The position numbers and the translations under genes are program-made. DNA of 50,327 nucleotides from CAZLPY01 sp964561525 (GTDB lineage Bacteria; Patescibacteriota; UBA1384; CAJBMM01): positions 1 to 50,327 of the forward strand of contig CAZLPY010000003.1 in the NCBI GenBank assembly GCA_964561525.1, read 5' to 3'. Under the pieces are notes generated by a model. That model made no database searches. It was not told where the DNA came from and worked only from the letters and a program-made list of their open reading frames with translations. Of this stretch, positions 33,345 through 40,311 are shown piece by piece (the first letter of the stretch is position 1; the number at the start of each line of letters is the position of its first letter).

Positions 33345-33887
33345 ATGATGAGAATTTCAAAAAACACCATTGCAGTGCTAAAATTTGTCGCAATGCTTGG
33401 CGCAGTGGGTACCGCTTTAGTTATCCCGAACGCCGCTATCGGCGTCAAAGCTTTTCTTGATGCAGAGAAAAATATACAGCGACGAGCTAAACTCAAAAAA
33501 CACTTGATGCGCCTTGACAGTGAGGGGGTAATTATCTTGAGTGGGGACGTGGTAACCTTAACCAAGAAAGGAAAAGAATTGCTCGGGTTCGTTCAACTTG
33601 ACCAGTTGCACGTTGAAATATCAGAGTGGGATAAAATTTGGCGCGTGGTCACCTATGACGTTCCGATAACCAGTAATAAATACCGGGATGCTTTTAGGAA
33701 AGCTATTGAAGGCATCGGATTTATCCAAATTCAAAAAAGTGTGTTCATTTTTCCTTATGAATGCAAGGAAGAGGTCGCTATTGCAGCTCAGATTTGCCAT
33801 GTTGCGCAGTACGTTTTGTATATGCATGCGCAAGATGTACCAAATGCGACCAAACTGATGAAGCGATTCCATCTAGATGATTCATAA
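33345..33887 (+). CDS. PaaX-like regulator with Cas2-like C-terminal domain
   Basis: About 180 residues. The N-terminal half has a hydrophobic segment (VLKFVAMLGAVGTALVIPNA) and a winged-helix-like region (LKKHLMRLDSEGVIILSGDV), and the C-terminal half (about 95-160) resembles the Cas2-like domain of PaaX: WDKIWRVVTYDVPITSN, FRKAIEGIGFIQIQKSVF. This combination is common in Patescibacteria and occurs without CRISPR. The -10 TACAGT (33335-33340) and a -35 TTGTTA 17 nt before it put the transcription start at the ATG, either 33345 or 33348. A long hairpin follows the stop. Confidence 0.75.
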   Translation: MMRISKNTIAVLKFVAMLGAVGTALVIPNAAIGVKAFLDAEKNIQRRAKLKKHLMRLDSEGVIILSGDVVTLTKKGKELLGFVQLDQLHVEISEWDKIWRVVTYDVPITSNKYRDAFRKAIEGIGFIQIQKSVFIFPYECKEEVAIAAQICHVAQYVLYMHAQDVPNATKLMKRFHLDDS

Positions 33888-33927
33888 AATAGCCATTAGT
33901 ACGCATATGCGCACTAATGGCTATTTT
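33886..33927 (+). terminator. 42-nt near-perfect palindrome, terminator
   Basis: AAAATAGCCATTAGT pairs with ACTAATGGCTATTTT (15 bp), with the inner CGCATATGCG pairing further after one A-C mismatch. T and A runs allow termination in both directions. It overlaps the stop codon. A similar word (TAGCCTTTAAGCCGCATATAC) sits upstream of the gene. Confidence 0.85.
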
Positions 33928-34062
33928 GTAACTTAGTAACTTAAATAGAGAGCAGGAAATTTGAGTAGAGAAAATTGTCGGTTTTTGAGATTATTGCACG
34001 TGCTAATATGGCAGTTTGAGTACGGGCCACGAAACGTAGATCTGAGAGTGTGGAATTAAAAG

Positions 34063-34091
34063 AGCGGGCGAGGGATAAATCCCTGCCCGCT
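34063..34091 (-). terminator. Terminator of the pyr operon
   Basis: AGCGGGC and GGGA pair with CCC and GCCCGCT, with a small bulge, followed on the minus strand by CTTTTAATTCC. It lies 14 nt beyond the pyrE stop. Confidence 0.8.
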
Positions 34092-34104
34092 GCGTCGAAT
34101 AGCC

Positions 34105-34860
34105 TTAGTCGTTGCCATGCATGATAGACATAATGCGCCGCCGTTCGGCTATCTCGTGCTCCTCCCTGAGCTTTCGCTCCGCCTCTTTGTCATTGGCCTC
34201 CTTAATGGCGCGGTTGTCAGTGTAGCTGAGTGGTTCGTCAAGGTACGCCATGATGAGGCGCTCGCGGTCGGGGGTGATGATTCGAGCCTTAGTGTAGAGC
34301 TGGATCAGGCTGCGCAAGGTCCATATGGAATGCAGCTTGATGCCGTGCTGAGCGAGCAGCTCTGCTCCGCCCTGCTCTCGGTCAACCAGCACCACAACGT
34401 CGGTGACCACCAGCTCTACGCCTGGCGCACGCAGAGGCTGGATGTACTCCAGCTTACTCGCGCCGTCGGTGATGACGTTGTCGATCAGGACGCATGTTTG
34501 TCCCGGTTCCCAGCGTCCCTCAATCGCCTTTTTCGTCCCGTAGTCTTTAACTCCTTCGCGGATCCAGATGTTCGGAATTTCGTTGCCGAACTCAAGGTGT
34601 TCGCGCGAGATGGCTTGGGCCAACGGCTGGCCTGCCATCGGGATACCGGCGACGATGTCGAATTTGAGACCTTCCAAAACGTCCAGGAAGCGCCTTCCCA
34701 AATTCGCGAGTAGCCTGGGGAACGAGACGAATCCTCGGCCGTCGACGTAGACGGGGGATTTCAGGTGGGATTTAAGCACTCGCTCGGTATTGGCTTCAAT
34801 CTCGCCGGTCTGTTCGATGGCCAAAGCTAGCTCGACGTCATTACTTGCACAATGCCTCAT
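34105..34860 (-). CDS. pyrE: Orotate phosphoribosyltransferase
   Basis: It joins orotate to PRPP to give OMP. From ATG at 34860 (GAGGAGG 6 nt upstream) it has 251 residues. Seen: SPVYVDGRGFVSFPRLLANL, GIPMAGQPLA, and the PRPP motif CVLIDNVITDGASKLE (about 130-145). The charged helical tail (about 215-250) is longer than usual: NDKEAERKLREEHEIAERRR. It is the third gene of pyrD-pyrC'-pyrE, and its binding site lies inside the end of the truncated pyrC. No OMP decarboxylase is in the window. Confidence 0.9.
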   Translation of the reverse strand: MRHCASNDVELALAIEQTGEIEANTERVLKSHLKSPVYVDGRGFVSFPRLLANLGRRFLDVLEGLKFDIVAGIPMAGQPLAQAISREHLEFGNEIPNIWIREGVKDYGTKKAIEGRWEPGQTCVLIDNVITDGASKLEYIQPLRAPGVELVVTDVVVLVDREQGGAELLAQHGIKLHSIWTLRSLIQLYTKARIITPDRERLIMAYLDEPLSYTDNRAIKEANDKEAERKLREEHEIAERRRIMSIMHGND

Positions 34861-34861
34861 C

Positions 34862-35515
34862 TCAACCCTCCTCTTTGACCTGATTAGGCCGCGGCGAATT
34901 CCTCGGCAAATCGCAGTGCTGAGCCACCGTCGGGTTTTCGATTTGCTGCCTCCCCCGCCGCAACATCTCCTCATCTTCGCAGTGAAAAGCGGCTCGCTTA
35001 CCACTGGCTCGAATGATGTCGAGTGCTCTTGTGATGGCGGCCCGCTTTCGCAGCAGTAAATTGCCGGTGGTGGAAGCAAGGTAAATCTTGCCACCGACGA
35101 TGCGGTCATGTTTCAGGGCACTTTCGAGGCAGGCCGAGTTGCCATCCACTACGCCCATCCAGTAGCGGTACTGAATCGGCTGTTCACCGATGAACCGTTC
35201 CCTGTGCGGGATGTCCTCATCGTAAATCAGCGGAATTGCGCTGTTTGGCATGGCGGCCACGGTTGTTACCCCGCCCAGCAAGGAGGCTCGAGCCAAGGCA
35301 GGCCAGGTTTCCTTGTGAGGCGACTCGCCGAAGCGATCATGCACATGCATGTCGATGGCGGCCGGCAGGGCTAGTAAGCCATTTGCATCGAATACGTCAC
35401 TTACCGGATAGCCTTGTTCCCTCTCGGGTTGGTCAATGGCATAGATTCGTCTATCATGAATCGCCACGCGATGGGTGCTAGTATCGATGAATCGTACGTT
35501 CGTGAGAATGATCAT
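34862..35515 (-). pseudogene. pyrC: Truncated dihydroorotase (N-terminal half)
   Basis: 217 residues where the family has about 420. Present: DMHVHDRFGE (zinc HxH, about 56-65), GGVTTVAAMPNS, GGKIYLASTTGNLLL (the lysine of strand 4) and FHCEDEEML (strand-5 histidine). Missing: the strand-6 histidine and the catalytic aspartate of strand 8. The frame ends just before pyrE, with no continuation in the other frames, so the loss is not a simple frameshift in this window. Activity would need a separate C-terminal partner. It lies between pyrD and pyrE with a good binding site (AAGGATAAGG), so it is still translated; it may be a relic or have a new role. Confidence 0.8.
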
Positions 35516-35538
35516 CGCCTTATCCTTTCCGTCAGGTA

Positions 35539-36639
35539 TTACCCGACGAAATCGAGATACGCCCGATTGATGGTATAACGGATGAATGGATCCTCGATGA
35601 AGCCGGTGTAGGTAGCAAAAAGCGATGCCCCGGCTTCAATGTACTGGTGCACCACCTCACGGCAATCGGCACCTCCAATGCCGCCAATGCCAATAATGGT
35701 CATCTGCGGCGCGATTTGGTGATTTTTGCGCACCGTCGCAAGCGATTTTTCTCGCACAACCCGTCCACTGCGCCCACCGGGCAAATCGCGCCCTTCCGGT
35801 AGCACCTCAGTGTCCATGGTGGTGTTGCAGGCGGCAACTATGCGGATACCACTTCTCCAAGCTTCGTTGATGGCCACTTCAAGGTGCTCATCCGGCATAT
35901 CTGGCGACATTTTAAGCACCAGCTCCTTACGGAGCCAGCCGAAGTAGTTGTTGCATAGCCAAATTTCCTCACAGAGGGCCTTAATGAACTCGCCTACATA
36001 CTGCGGAGTTAATAGGTCACGCAAACCTGGGGTGTTGGGGCTGCTCACATTGACCTCAAAAAAATGGATGTGCTCGTCAGCATTCCCCCGTATATCGCCG
36101 TAACAGAACAAGTAGTCATACACTGCTTTCTTTATGTCAGTGTTTGCTCCCTTGCCAATGCTTATGCCGGTAATGCCTGTGGCAGCTGTCTGTGTCGCAA
36201 GCTCTTTAGCTGCCTGTAATGCTCCGGGATTTGGGAACTTCATATGGTTGATCAGGCCTTTGAGTGATCCGTCCGGATTCAAGAAGCGATGGATACGGGG
36301 ACGGGTATCTCCGGCTTGAGGATGTGGAGTGAACGTGCCGATGGTTTGAAAGTCAAACAATCGACTGTGCCAAGGGGCGAGCTTGCCGGTTTTGTCAAAC
36401 CCGGCGGCCAGGCCTGCCCGGCCCTTGAACTGCAGCTTGTCGACTTGCAAATGTAGTCTGGGGTCATGAAGCACGGTAGCGCGCTCCAGTACTCGAAGTA
36501 GCGCGCGAAAGCGTTGCAGCTTTTGTACATGCACCGACATCCACTCATGCGCAACTTCGGGATCACTCGCGCTCATTGCAAACATTCGACGCCGGAGTGG
36601 GCCCCAGACGGCACGCAGGATATTGCGAGAAGCTGACAT
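35539..36639 (-). CDS. pyrD: Dihydroorotate dehydrogenase (quinone type, class 2)
   Basis: It oxidises dihydroorotate to orotate with FMN. From ATG at 36639 (GAGGGAGGAC 6 nt upstream) it has 366 residues. An N-terminal helical extension (residues about 1-70) fits class 2 enzymes that attach to the membrane. Seen: GRAGLAAGFDKTGKLAPWHS, GTFTPHPQAGDTRPRIHRF, EVNVSSPNTPGLRDL (with the catalytic serine region) and GGRSGRVVREKSL, IGIGGIGGADC. It is the first gene of the pyr operon. Confidence 0.93.
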   Translation of the reverse strand: MSASRNILRAVWGPLRRRMFAMSASDPEVAHEWMSVHVQKLQRFRALLRVLERATVLHDPRLHLQVDKLQFKGRAGLAAGFDKTGKLAPWHSRLFDFQTIGTFTPHPQAGDTRPRIHRFLNPDGSLKGLINHMKFPNPGALQAAKELATQTAATGITGISIGKGANTDIKKAVYDYLFCYGDIRGNADEHIHFFEVNVSSPNTPGLRDLLTPQYVGEFIKALCEEIWLCNNYFGWLRKELVLKMSPDMPDEHLEVAINEAWRSGIRIVAACNTTMDTEVLPEGRDLPGGRSGRVVREKSLATVRKNHQIAPQMTIIGIGGIGGADCREVVHQYIEAGASLFATYTGFIEDPFIRYTINRAYLDFVG

Positions 36640-36701
36640 AGAAGTGTCCTCCCTCATTGTTCAGGTTCTAGGTGCATCAAAAAATGCATCTTGTTGGAGC
36701 G

Positions 36702-36730
36702 ATAATAGGCTAGTTGAGCGTAATAATCAA
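36702..36730 (-). promoter_or_regulatory. Promoter of the pyrD-pyrC'-pyrE operon
   Basis: Minus strand: TTGATT (36725-36730), 17-nt spacer, TATTAT (36702-36707), with a leader of about 55 nt. The leader has TGCAT/ATGCA repeats near 36671-36690. Confidence 0.7.
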
Positions 36731-36831
36731 GAATTTTTTTGTAAGCAAAATACGAGCTGGGCGGATTTCCAAGGTTCAGGAGTGTTTTTGAGGCCAATGC
36801 GCGGTGATACTACAGAATAGGTGCGGGTGGG

Positions 36832-37425
36832 TTAAAATTTCCGAATCACGCCTTTGACTTTGCCTTGGACGGTCACGTTTTTAACCCGGATTGGTTTCAT
36901 GGTTTTGTTGGCTGGCTGAAGGCGGATGTGATCTTTTTCCTTATAAAACCGCTTTAGGGTCACATTTTCACGGTCAATCAGTGCCACCACAATGTCGCCA
37001 TTCCTGGCAGCGCTTGTTTGCTCTATGATCACGTAGTCACCATCAAAAATGCCATCCTCAATCATCGAGTTGCCGCGTACGCGGAGCGCAAATACCTTTG
37101 GTCCCATCATGTCACGGGGAATGTCAATGGTTTCCTGAGTCCGAATGGCTTGGATCGGTGAGCCAGCAGCGATAATGCCCATCAGTGGGGCCGCAAAGGT
37201 GCCCTCGTCCCAGGTTGGCGTCAGCTGTAATGATCGGGCCTCGTTCGCCTCACGCTTTAAATAGCCTTTACCGGAAAGCGCATCGATGTGTTCGGCGACC
37301 GTTGAGACGCTGGACAACGCAAACTCGCTTGCAATTTCGCGGTAACTTGGTGCATAGCCATTGTCCTCGATAAATTGTTCCAAATAATCCAAAATTTGGC
37401 GTTGGCGTTTGGTAAGTGGATCCAC
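36832..37425 (-). CDS. lexA: LexA repressor
   Basis: LexA represses DNA-damage genes and cleaves itself when RecA is active. From GTG at 37425 (AAGGAG 5 nt upstream) it has 197 residues. Seen: an N-terminal helix-turn-helix (RQRQILDYLEQFIEDNGYAP, SVSTVAEHIDAL), the cleavage site GIIAAGSPI (Ala-Gly), the serine in RGNSMIEDGIFDGD and the lysine in ENVTLKRFYK. All catalytic residues are present. It is a single gene, with a TTGACA/TAAGAT promoter next to the rlmB stop. I found no clear palindromic LexA box. Confidence 0.96.
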   Translation of the reverse strand: MDPLTKRQRQILDYLEQFIEDNGYAPSYREIASEFALSSVSTVAEHIDALSGKGYLKREANEARSLQLTPTWDEGTFAAPLMGIIAAGSPIQAIRTQETIDIPRDMMGPKVFALRVRGNSMIEDGIFDGDYVIIEQTSAARNGDIVVALIDRENVTLKRFYKEKDHIRLQPANKTMKPIRVKNVTVQGKVKGVIRKF

Positions 37426-37439
37426 AGAAACTCCTTTTA

Positions 37440-37530
37440 GTCGTTTTTCATGAAACATGAATCATGGAGCAAGTAGCACACAGAAAAGAATCTTTTTGTG
37501 ATTCATGTTGTATGCTACATGTTGCATGTC
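37440..37530. repeat. Inverted ATGAATCATG-type repeat words in the lexA leader
   Basis: CATGAAACATGAATCATGG near 37449-37467 and the inverse GATTCATGTTGTATGCTACA near 37501-37520 can pair. Similar words occur at 23828-23860 and 44199-44218. Confidence 0.55.
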
Positions 37531-37534
37531 TTTA

Positions 37535-37564
37535 TCTTATCCGAACAAAGACCGAAGTGTCAAT
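37535..37564 (-). promoter_or_regulatory. lexA promoter
   Basis: Minus strand: TTGACA (37559-37564), 18-nt spacer, TAAGAT (37535-37540). The spacer (CTTCGGTCTTTGTTCGGA) is where an operator would be expected, but it is not palindromic. Confidence 0.7.
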
Positions 37565-37566
37565 AC

Positions 37567-38178
37567 TTATTCGGATTTAGGACGTTTAAGCTGCCAGAGG
37601 GCGATGGCGGTTGCGGTGGCGACGTTGTAGGATTTGATTCCTCCGCGCATCGGCTCCGTTCGCGGGGTATGCAGTAGTTTCTCATGTTCATTCGAAACTA
37701 GGCTCACGTTGTTCTTCAATTGCTCGCTTACGCTCGTAATTGCTTTGTCCGCGCGAATCGTTCGTCGTAGTTGGTCATTGTTGTTCCCAACCATCGGGAT
37801 CTGCAAGTGAATATCAGCTTGGTTCAGGCCTGACTGCCCTACTCCTTCCCGCTCATGACCGACAATTAAGGCAAGCGGAAACGTTGGTTCATACTCTGAC
37901 AACGAAATAGCACTCGGAGTAATTTCAAGTGCGGCAACAGTAAAACCCTGTGTTTTAACTTGTGGGATCAGAGTTGCGAGAGAGTCCGAATATTCAAACG
38001 GCACGCGGGTTTCGGCTCCTAATGCAGTTTTGTGGATCTCCTTCCGAGGTGGCACTGGTGTAATTCCAACTAAATAGATTTTTGATACGCCCAGACCATC
38101 GGCGGTGCGAAAAATCGCCCCGACATTATATAAAGAGCGAATGTTATCGAGAATCAATACGATTTGCGTGTCGAACAT
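37567..38178 (-). CDS. TrmH/SpoU-family RNA 2'-O-methyltransferase with split motif 3
   Basis: SPOUT-class enzymes methylate ribose 2'-OH of tRNA or rRNA. Motif 1 is DNIRSLYNVGAIFRTADG (11-28), motif 2 LIVGHEREGVGQ (about 104-115). Motif 3 should read IPM....SLNV.A..A but here IPMVG (127-131) and SYNVATATAIALW (183-195) are separated by about 52 residues encoded by repeat-like DNA (37633-37788). Without the insert the length (151) equals the small family members. TATGAT ends 6 nt before the ATG at 38178. Function of the split protein is uncertain: an insert between the SAM-loop halves could be spliced at protein level only if looped out. Confidence 0.85.
   Translation of the reverse strand: MFDTQIVLILDNIRSLYNVGAIFRTADGLGVSKIYLVGITPVPPRKEIHKTALGAETRVPFEYSDSLATLIPQVKTQGFTVAALEITPSAISLSEYEPTFPLALIVGHEREGVGQSGLNQADIHLQIPMVGNNNDQLRRTIRADKAITSVSEQLKNNVSLVSNEHEKLLHTPRTEPMRGGIKSYNVATATAIALWQLKRPKSE
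37633..37788. repeat. Repeat-like insertion in frame in the methyltransferase gene
   Basis: 156 bp (52 codons) with CAATTGCTCGCTTACGCTCG and other inverted GAGC/GCTC words related to the 41-bp repeat at 2511-2605 (GAGTGAAACGAGCAAC). It lies exactly between the halves of motif 3 and keeps the frame. Confidence 0.65.
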
Positions 38179-38298
38179 GGTCGCATCATAACAAAATTTA
38201 CAACAGTAAACATAGCAGGGAAGATAGAATATAGAAGCTAGAATTTAGAATAAGGGGAACTTTTTAAAGCACTTCAAACTCTATCTTCTAACTTCTAC

Positions 38299-39582
38299 CT
38301 AATACGCTACTGCTAGGCGCTCTTGCAAGGCCGGGATGAGCTCTTCCATAAATACGTTGTCCTGTAAGCCCGAAGCCATGTCTCGCATAATGACGTGCCC
38401 GTTGACCGCTTCTTTTTGACCAATAATTAAGGTGATGCGGGCGTTCAAGCGCTCCGCTACCTGGAGCTGTTGGGTGATGCTTTCGCTTTCGCTGGCGGTC
38501 ACGACACTATAGCCTGCCCCGTATAATTGTTGTAACAAACCGACAGTTTTTGCTTTGGCATGACTGCCAAGTTGAGCCAAAAATATCTCAATTCCGTCTG
38601 TGTCGGGTAATGTAGTGTGATGCATTTCAAGGTAGCGTGAGAGGCGTGGCATATCAATAGTAATGCCAACCGCAGCTATGGGCCGGTCGGTTAATTGTGC
38701 CGCGAAACGACTAAAATGGTACCCCACAATGGCTGGGATAGATTCATCACCAACGCGTAGCGCGAATGTGGTTTGTTCAGCTTCGGGGGAAGCGATTATT
38801 AATGAGGGATCAATGTCATAGGGAATGCTGAGCTCGTCACACGCTTCAAGCATGGTTGCTAACTGAGCGTGACAGTTGGGGCACAGTTGATCAAGCAACC
38901 CGCTCACCTCAGGCAGCCAGGCCGCAGCACTATCGGTTTCGCAGGTTACCACTTGCTCTAAGGTGGGGCTCACGGCGCAAAGTGCGCAAAGCTCCGAGCG
39001 ATGTTTGAGCGCATGCTCTGCAAATTGCTGCCGAAATGATCCGCGACAGTCGATGCAGCCATTGGAGTGAATCGAGATCTCAGGCTTTTTGATGTGAAGA
39101 TCGGTGGCAATTTTTCGCAACATTACTAAAAGCGACGCACTGGTGGTCATGTCTTTGACTCCCAGACAGTCAAGACAAAAATAGTGGTTTTGCGCAAGAC
39201 CACTTGGCGTTTTTTGCACCACTGGTGTTTCATAGTACACCCGAACAGGCGGTGGCCATTCGTGCAAACCGCTTTCGAGGTAGCTTCGCATCAAGCCGAT
39301 GCGTGGATGTGCTGGCAACACATACGTATCGGAATCGCTGGTTATACCAGTGTCAAATAAATGCTCCTGCCACTGCTCGCCAAAGGCGTCCGTATACATC
39401 GATTTTGCATCAACCGCCGGCATCATAATGTGCCGATATCCGAACGATTGAGCGATATGTGAGATCAAATTATGGGCATGGTGCCAGTAGCGCAGGTTTT
39501 GGGGCATAACGTCGTACAGGCCAGCTGGGTTCTTATATTTTAGAACAATTGGTGGTGCGGCATCAAAATGGTCAGTACGCAT
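38299..39582 (-). CDS. Histidyl-tRNA synthetase-like protein with lost catalytic motifs
   Basis: The layout of class II HisRS is visible over 427 residues: PAGLYDVMPQNLRYWHHAHN at the N terminus, a CxxC-rich insertion as in HisRS of other lineages (CIDCRGSFRQQF, LCALCAVSP, LCPNCHAQL) and a C-terminal anticodon-binding-like domain. But the motifs that do the chemistry are not there: the region of motif 2 reads VVQKTPSGLAQNHYFCLDCL without the F-R-x-E arginine, and RGLDYY, expected near SLIIASPEAEQTT, is absent. This looks like a catalytically dead paralog, perhaps regulatory like HisZ. A canonical hisS is not in the window, so the alternative (a very divergent real HisRS) stays open. Confidence 0.65.
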   Translation of the reverse strand: MRTDHFDAAPPIVLKYKNPAGLYDVMPQNLRYWHHAHNLISHIAQSFGYRHIMMPAVDAKSMYTDAFGEQWQEHLFDTGITSDSDTYVLPAHPRIGLMRSYLESGLHEWPPPVRVYYETPVVQKTPSGLAQNHYFCLDCLGVKDMTTSASLLVMLRKIATDLHIKKPEISIHSNGCIDCRGSFRQQFAEHALKHRSELCALCAVSPTLEQVVTCETDSAAAWLPEVSGLLDQLCPNCHAQLATMLEACDELSIPYDIDPSLIIASPEAEQTTFALRVGDESIPAIVGYHFSRFAAQLTDRPIAAVGITIDMPRLSRYLEMHHTTLPDTDGIEIFLAQLGSHAKAKTVGLLQQLYGAGYSVVTASESESITQQLQVAERLNARITLIIGQKEAVNGHVIMRDMASGLQDNVFMEELIPALQERLAVAY

Positions 39583-39692
39583 AGCCCCTCAATGTATGCT
39601 TGCTTAACTGAGGCAAAGTGTAGCATGTGCCATGAATTTGTCAAGGGTTCCTGGCAAATTTTCTCGCGCAAGCGCCTAAAAGCAAAAAAATT

Positions 39693-39716
39693 GGCGGAAG
39701 AGTTGCTTCTTCCGCC
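39693..39716 (-). terminator. Terminator of the 72-aa gene
   Basis: GGCGGAAGA pairs with TCTTCCGCC (9 bp, 6-nt loop); on the minus strand AATTTTTTTGCT follows. It lies 21 nt after the stop at 39738. Confidence 0.85.
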
Positions 39717-39737
39717 TGGGTCATTGTTGGTACCTGC

Positions 39738-39956
39738 CTAGTCCGTCTGTTTAATGGTGCTCGCGTCGCCCGGCACATAACCAGGCGGATACGATGCGAT
39801 GGTTTCGCTACCAACCGACTCGATGCTTGCTCCGGTCAAAGGAAGATTTGTTCCGACAACATTTAATCTACCCTCCCTTGCGTCGGCCAGCATGTCACCG
39901 AGAGGTGTACGCTCGTACAGTTTGTCCGGCTTTCTCATGCCCATTGGTTGTGGCAT
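39738..39956 (-). CDS. Small hypothetical protein (72 aa)
   Basis: No family recognised. From ATG at 39956 (AAGGA 8 nt upstream) the protein is polar and proline-rich: MPQPMGMRKPDKLYERTPLG, then DMLADAREGRLNVVGTNLP, and an SYPPGYVPG segment near the end. It has no membrane segment. An upstream ATG at 39965 is also possible. A strong terminator shows that it ends a transcript. Confidence 0.65.
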   Translation of the reverse strand: MPQPMGMRKPDKLYERTPLGDMLADAREGRLNVVGTNLPLTGASIESVGSETIASYPPGYVPGDASTIKQTD

Positions 39957-40077
39957 GTCGTTCATCCTTTTTACAAGGCAGTGCTGCAGACGACGCTGCG
40001 GCTCGTTTGTACATATAATACTACACCTGTCATCGTTCGTCAACAAAATTGGCACAGCTATGCAGATGCACCGGGTC

Positions 40078-40106
40078 TTGCCAAGGGAATGCAATTAAGG
40101 TACATT
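40078..40106 (+). promoter_or_regulatory. Promoter for the candidate small RNA
   Basis: Plus strand: TTGCCA (40078-40083), 17-nt spacer, TACATT (40101-40106), which places a transcription start near 40113. No open frame with a ribosome binding site follows. Confidence 0.6.
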
Positions 40107-40112
40107 TCGTTG

Positions 40113-40305
40113 TAATACCATGTACAGCGGTCGCTGTTTTAAAACCATTTTTTTAAGATTTCGCGTCTAAGCTGCAGGCGCCGCGTGGACGCGAAAGAGC
40201 CGGTGGGGCGACGTGGAGACGCCCCACTGGTTTCATCTTGTAGCCTATCAGCCGTTACTTCGAGAAGTGTCAGCCTGACTTAAGGATCCCTTAGTCAGGC
40301 TTGTC
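40113..40305 (+). ncRNA. Candidate structured small RNA (about 190 nt)
   Basis: Between a promoter (40078-40106) and an intrinsic terminator (40272-40301 plus TGTCTTTT) the plus strand has stable hairpins: ACAGC/GCTGT near 40121, TTTCGCGTC (40159-40167) with GACGCGAAA (40188-40196), and CCGGTGGGGCG with CGCCCCACTGG (40200-40230). The stretch has no coding frame with signals. It does not look like tmRNA, RNase P RNA or SRP RNA by the usual conserved words; 6S RNA is possible but not shown. It runs against clpC, whose end is 7 nt away, so antisense action at clpC is also possible. Confidence 0.5.
40272..40301 (+). terminator. Terminator of the candidate small RNA
   Basis: AGCCTGACT and AAGG pair with CCTT and AGTCAGGCT (bulged T, 3-nt loop), followed by TGTCTTTT on the plus strand. 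On the minus strand there is no T run, so it does not obviously end the clpC transcript. Confidence 0.75.
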
Positions 40306-40311
40306 TTTTAT

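Noticed and set aside
33345..33887. CRISPR-associated Cas2
   Set aside because: The C-terminal half is Cas2-like, but no repeat array, cas1 or other cas gene is in the window; the N-terminal winged-helix part fits PaaX-type regulators.
34105..35109. Long open frame extending pyrE upstream to 334 codons
   Set aside because: The upstream part is another frame of the dihydroorotase gene; GAGGAGG before 34860 sets the pyrE start.
37541..37558. LexA operator in the lexA promoter spacer
   Set aside because: The spacer is TTCGG-rich but not palindromic and does not match the GAAC-N4-GTTC form, so no operator is called.
40113..40305. tmRNA, RNase P RNA or SRP RNA
   Set aside because: The stretch lacks the usual conserved words (tag peptide frame, GAGGAAAGTCC, GGAAGGAAGC), so I left it as an unassigned small RNA.
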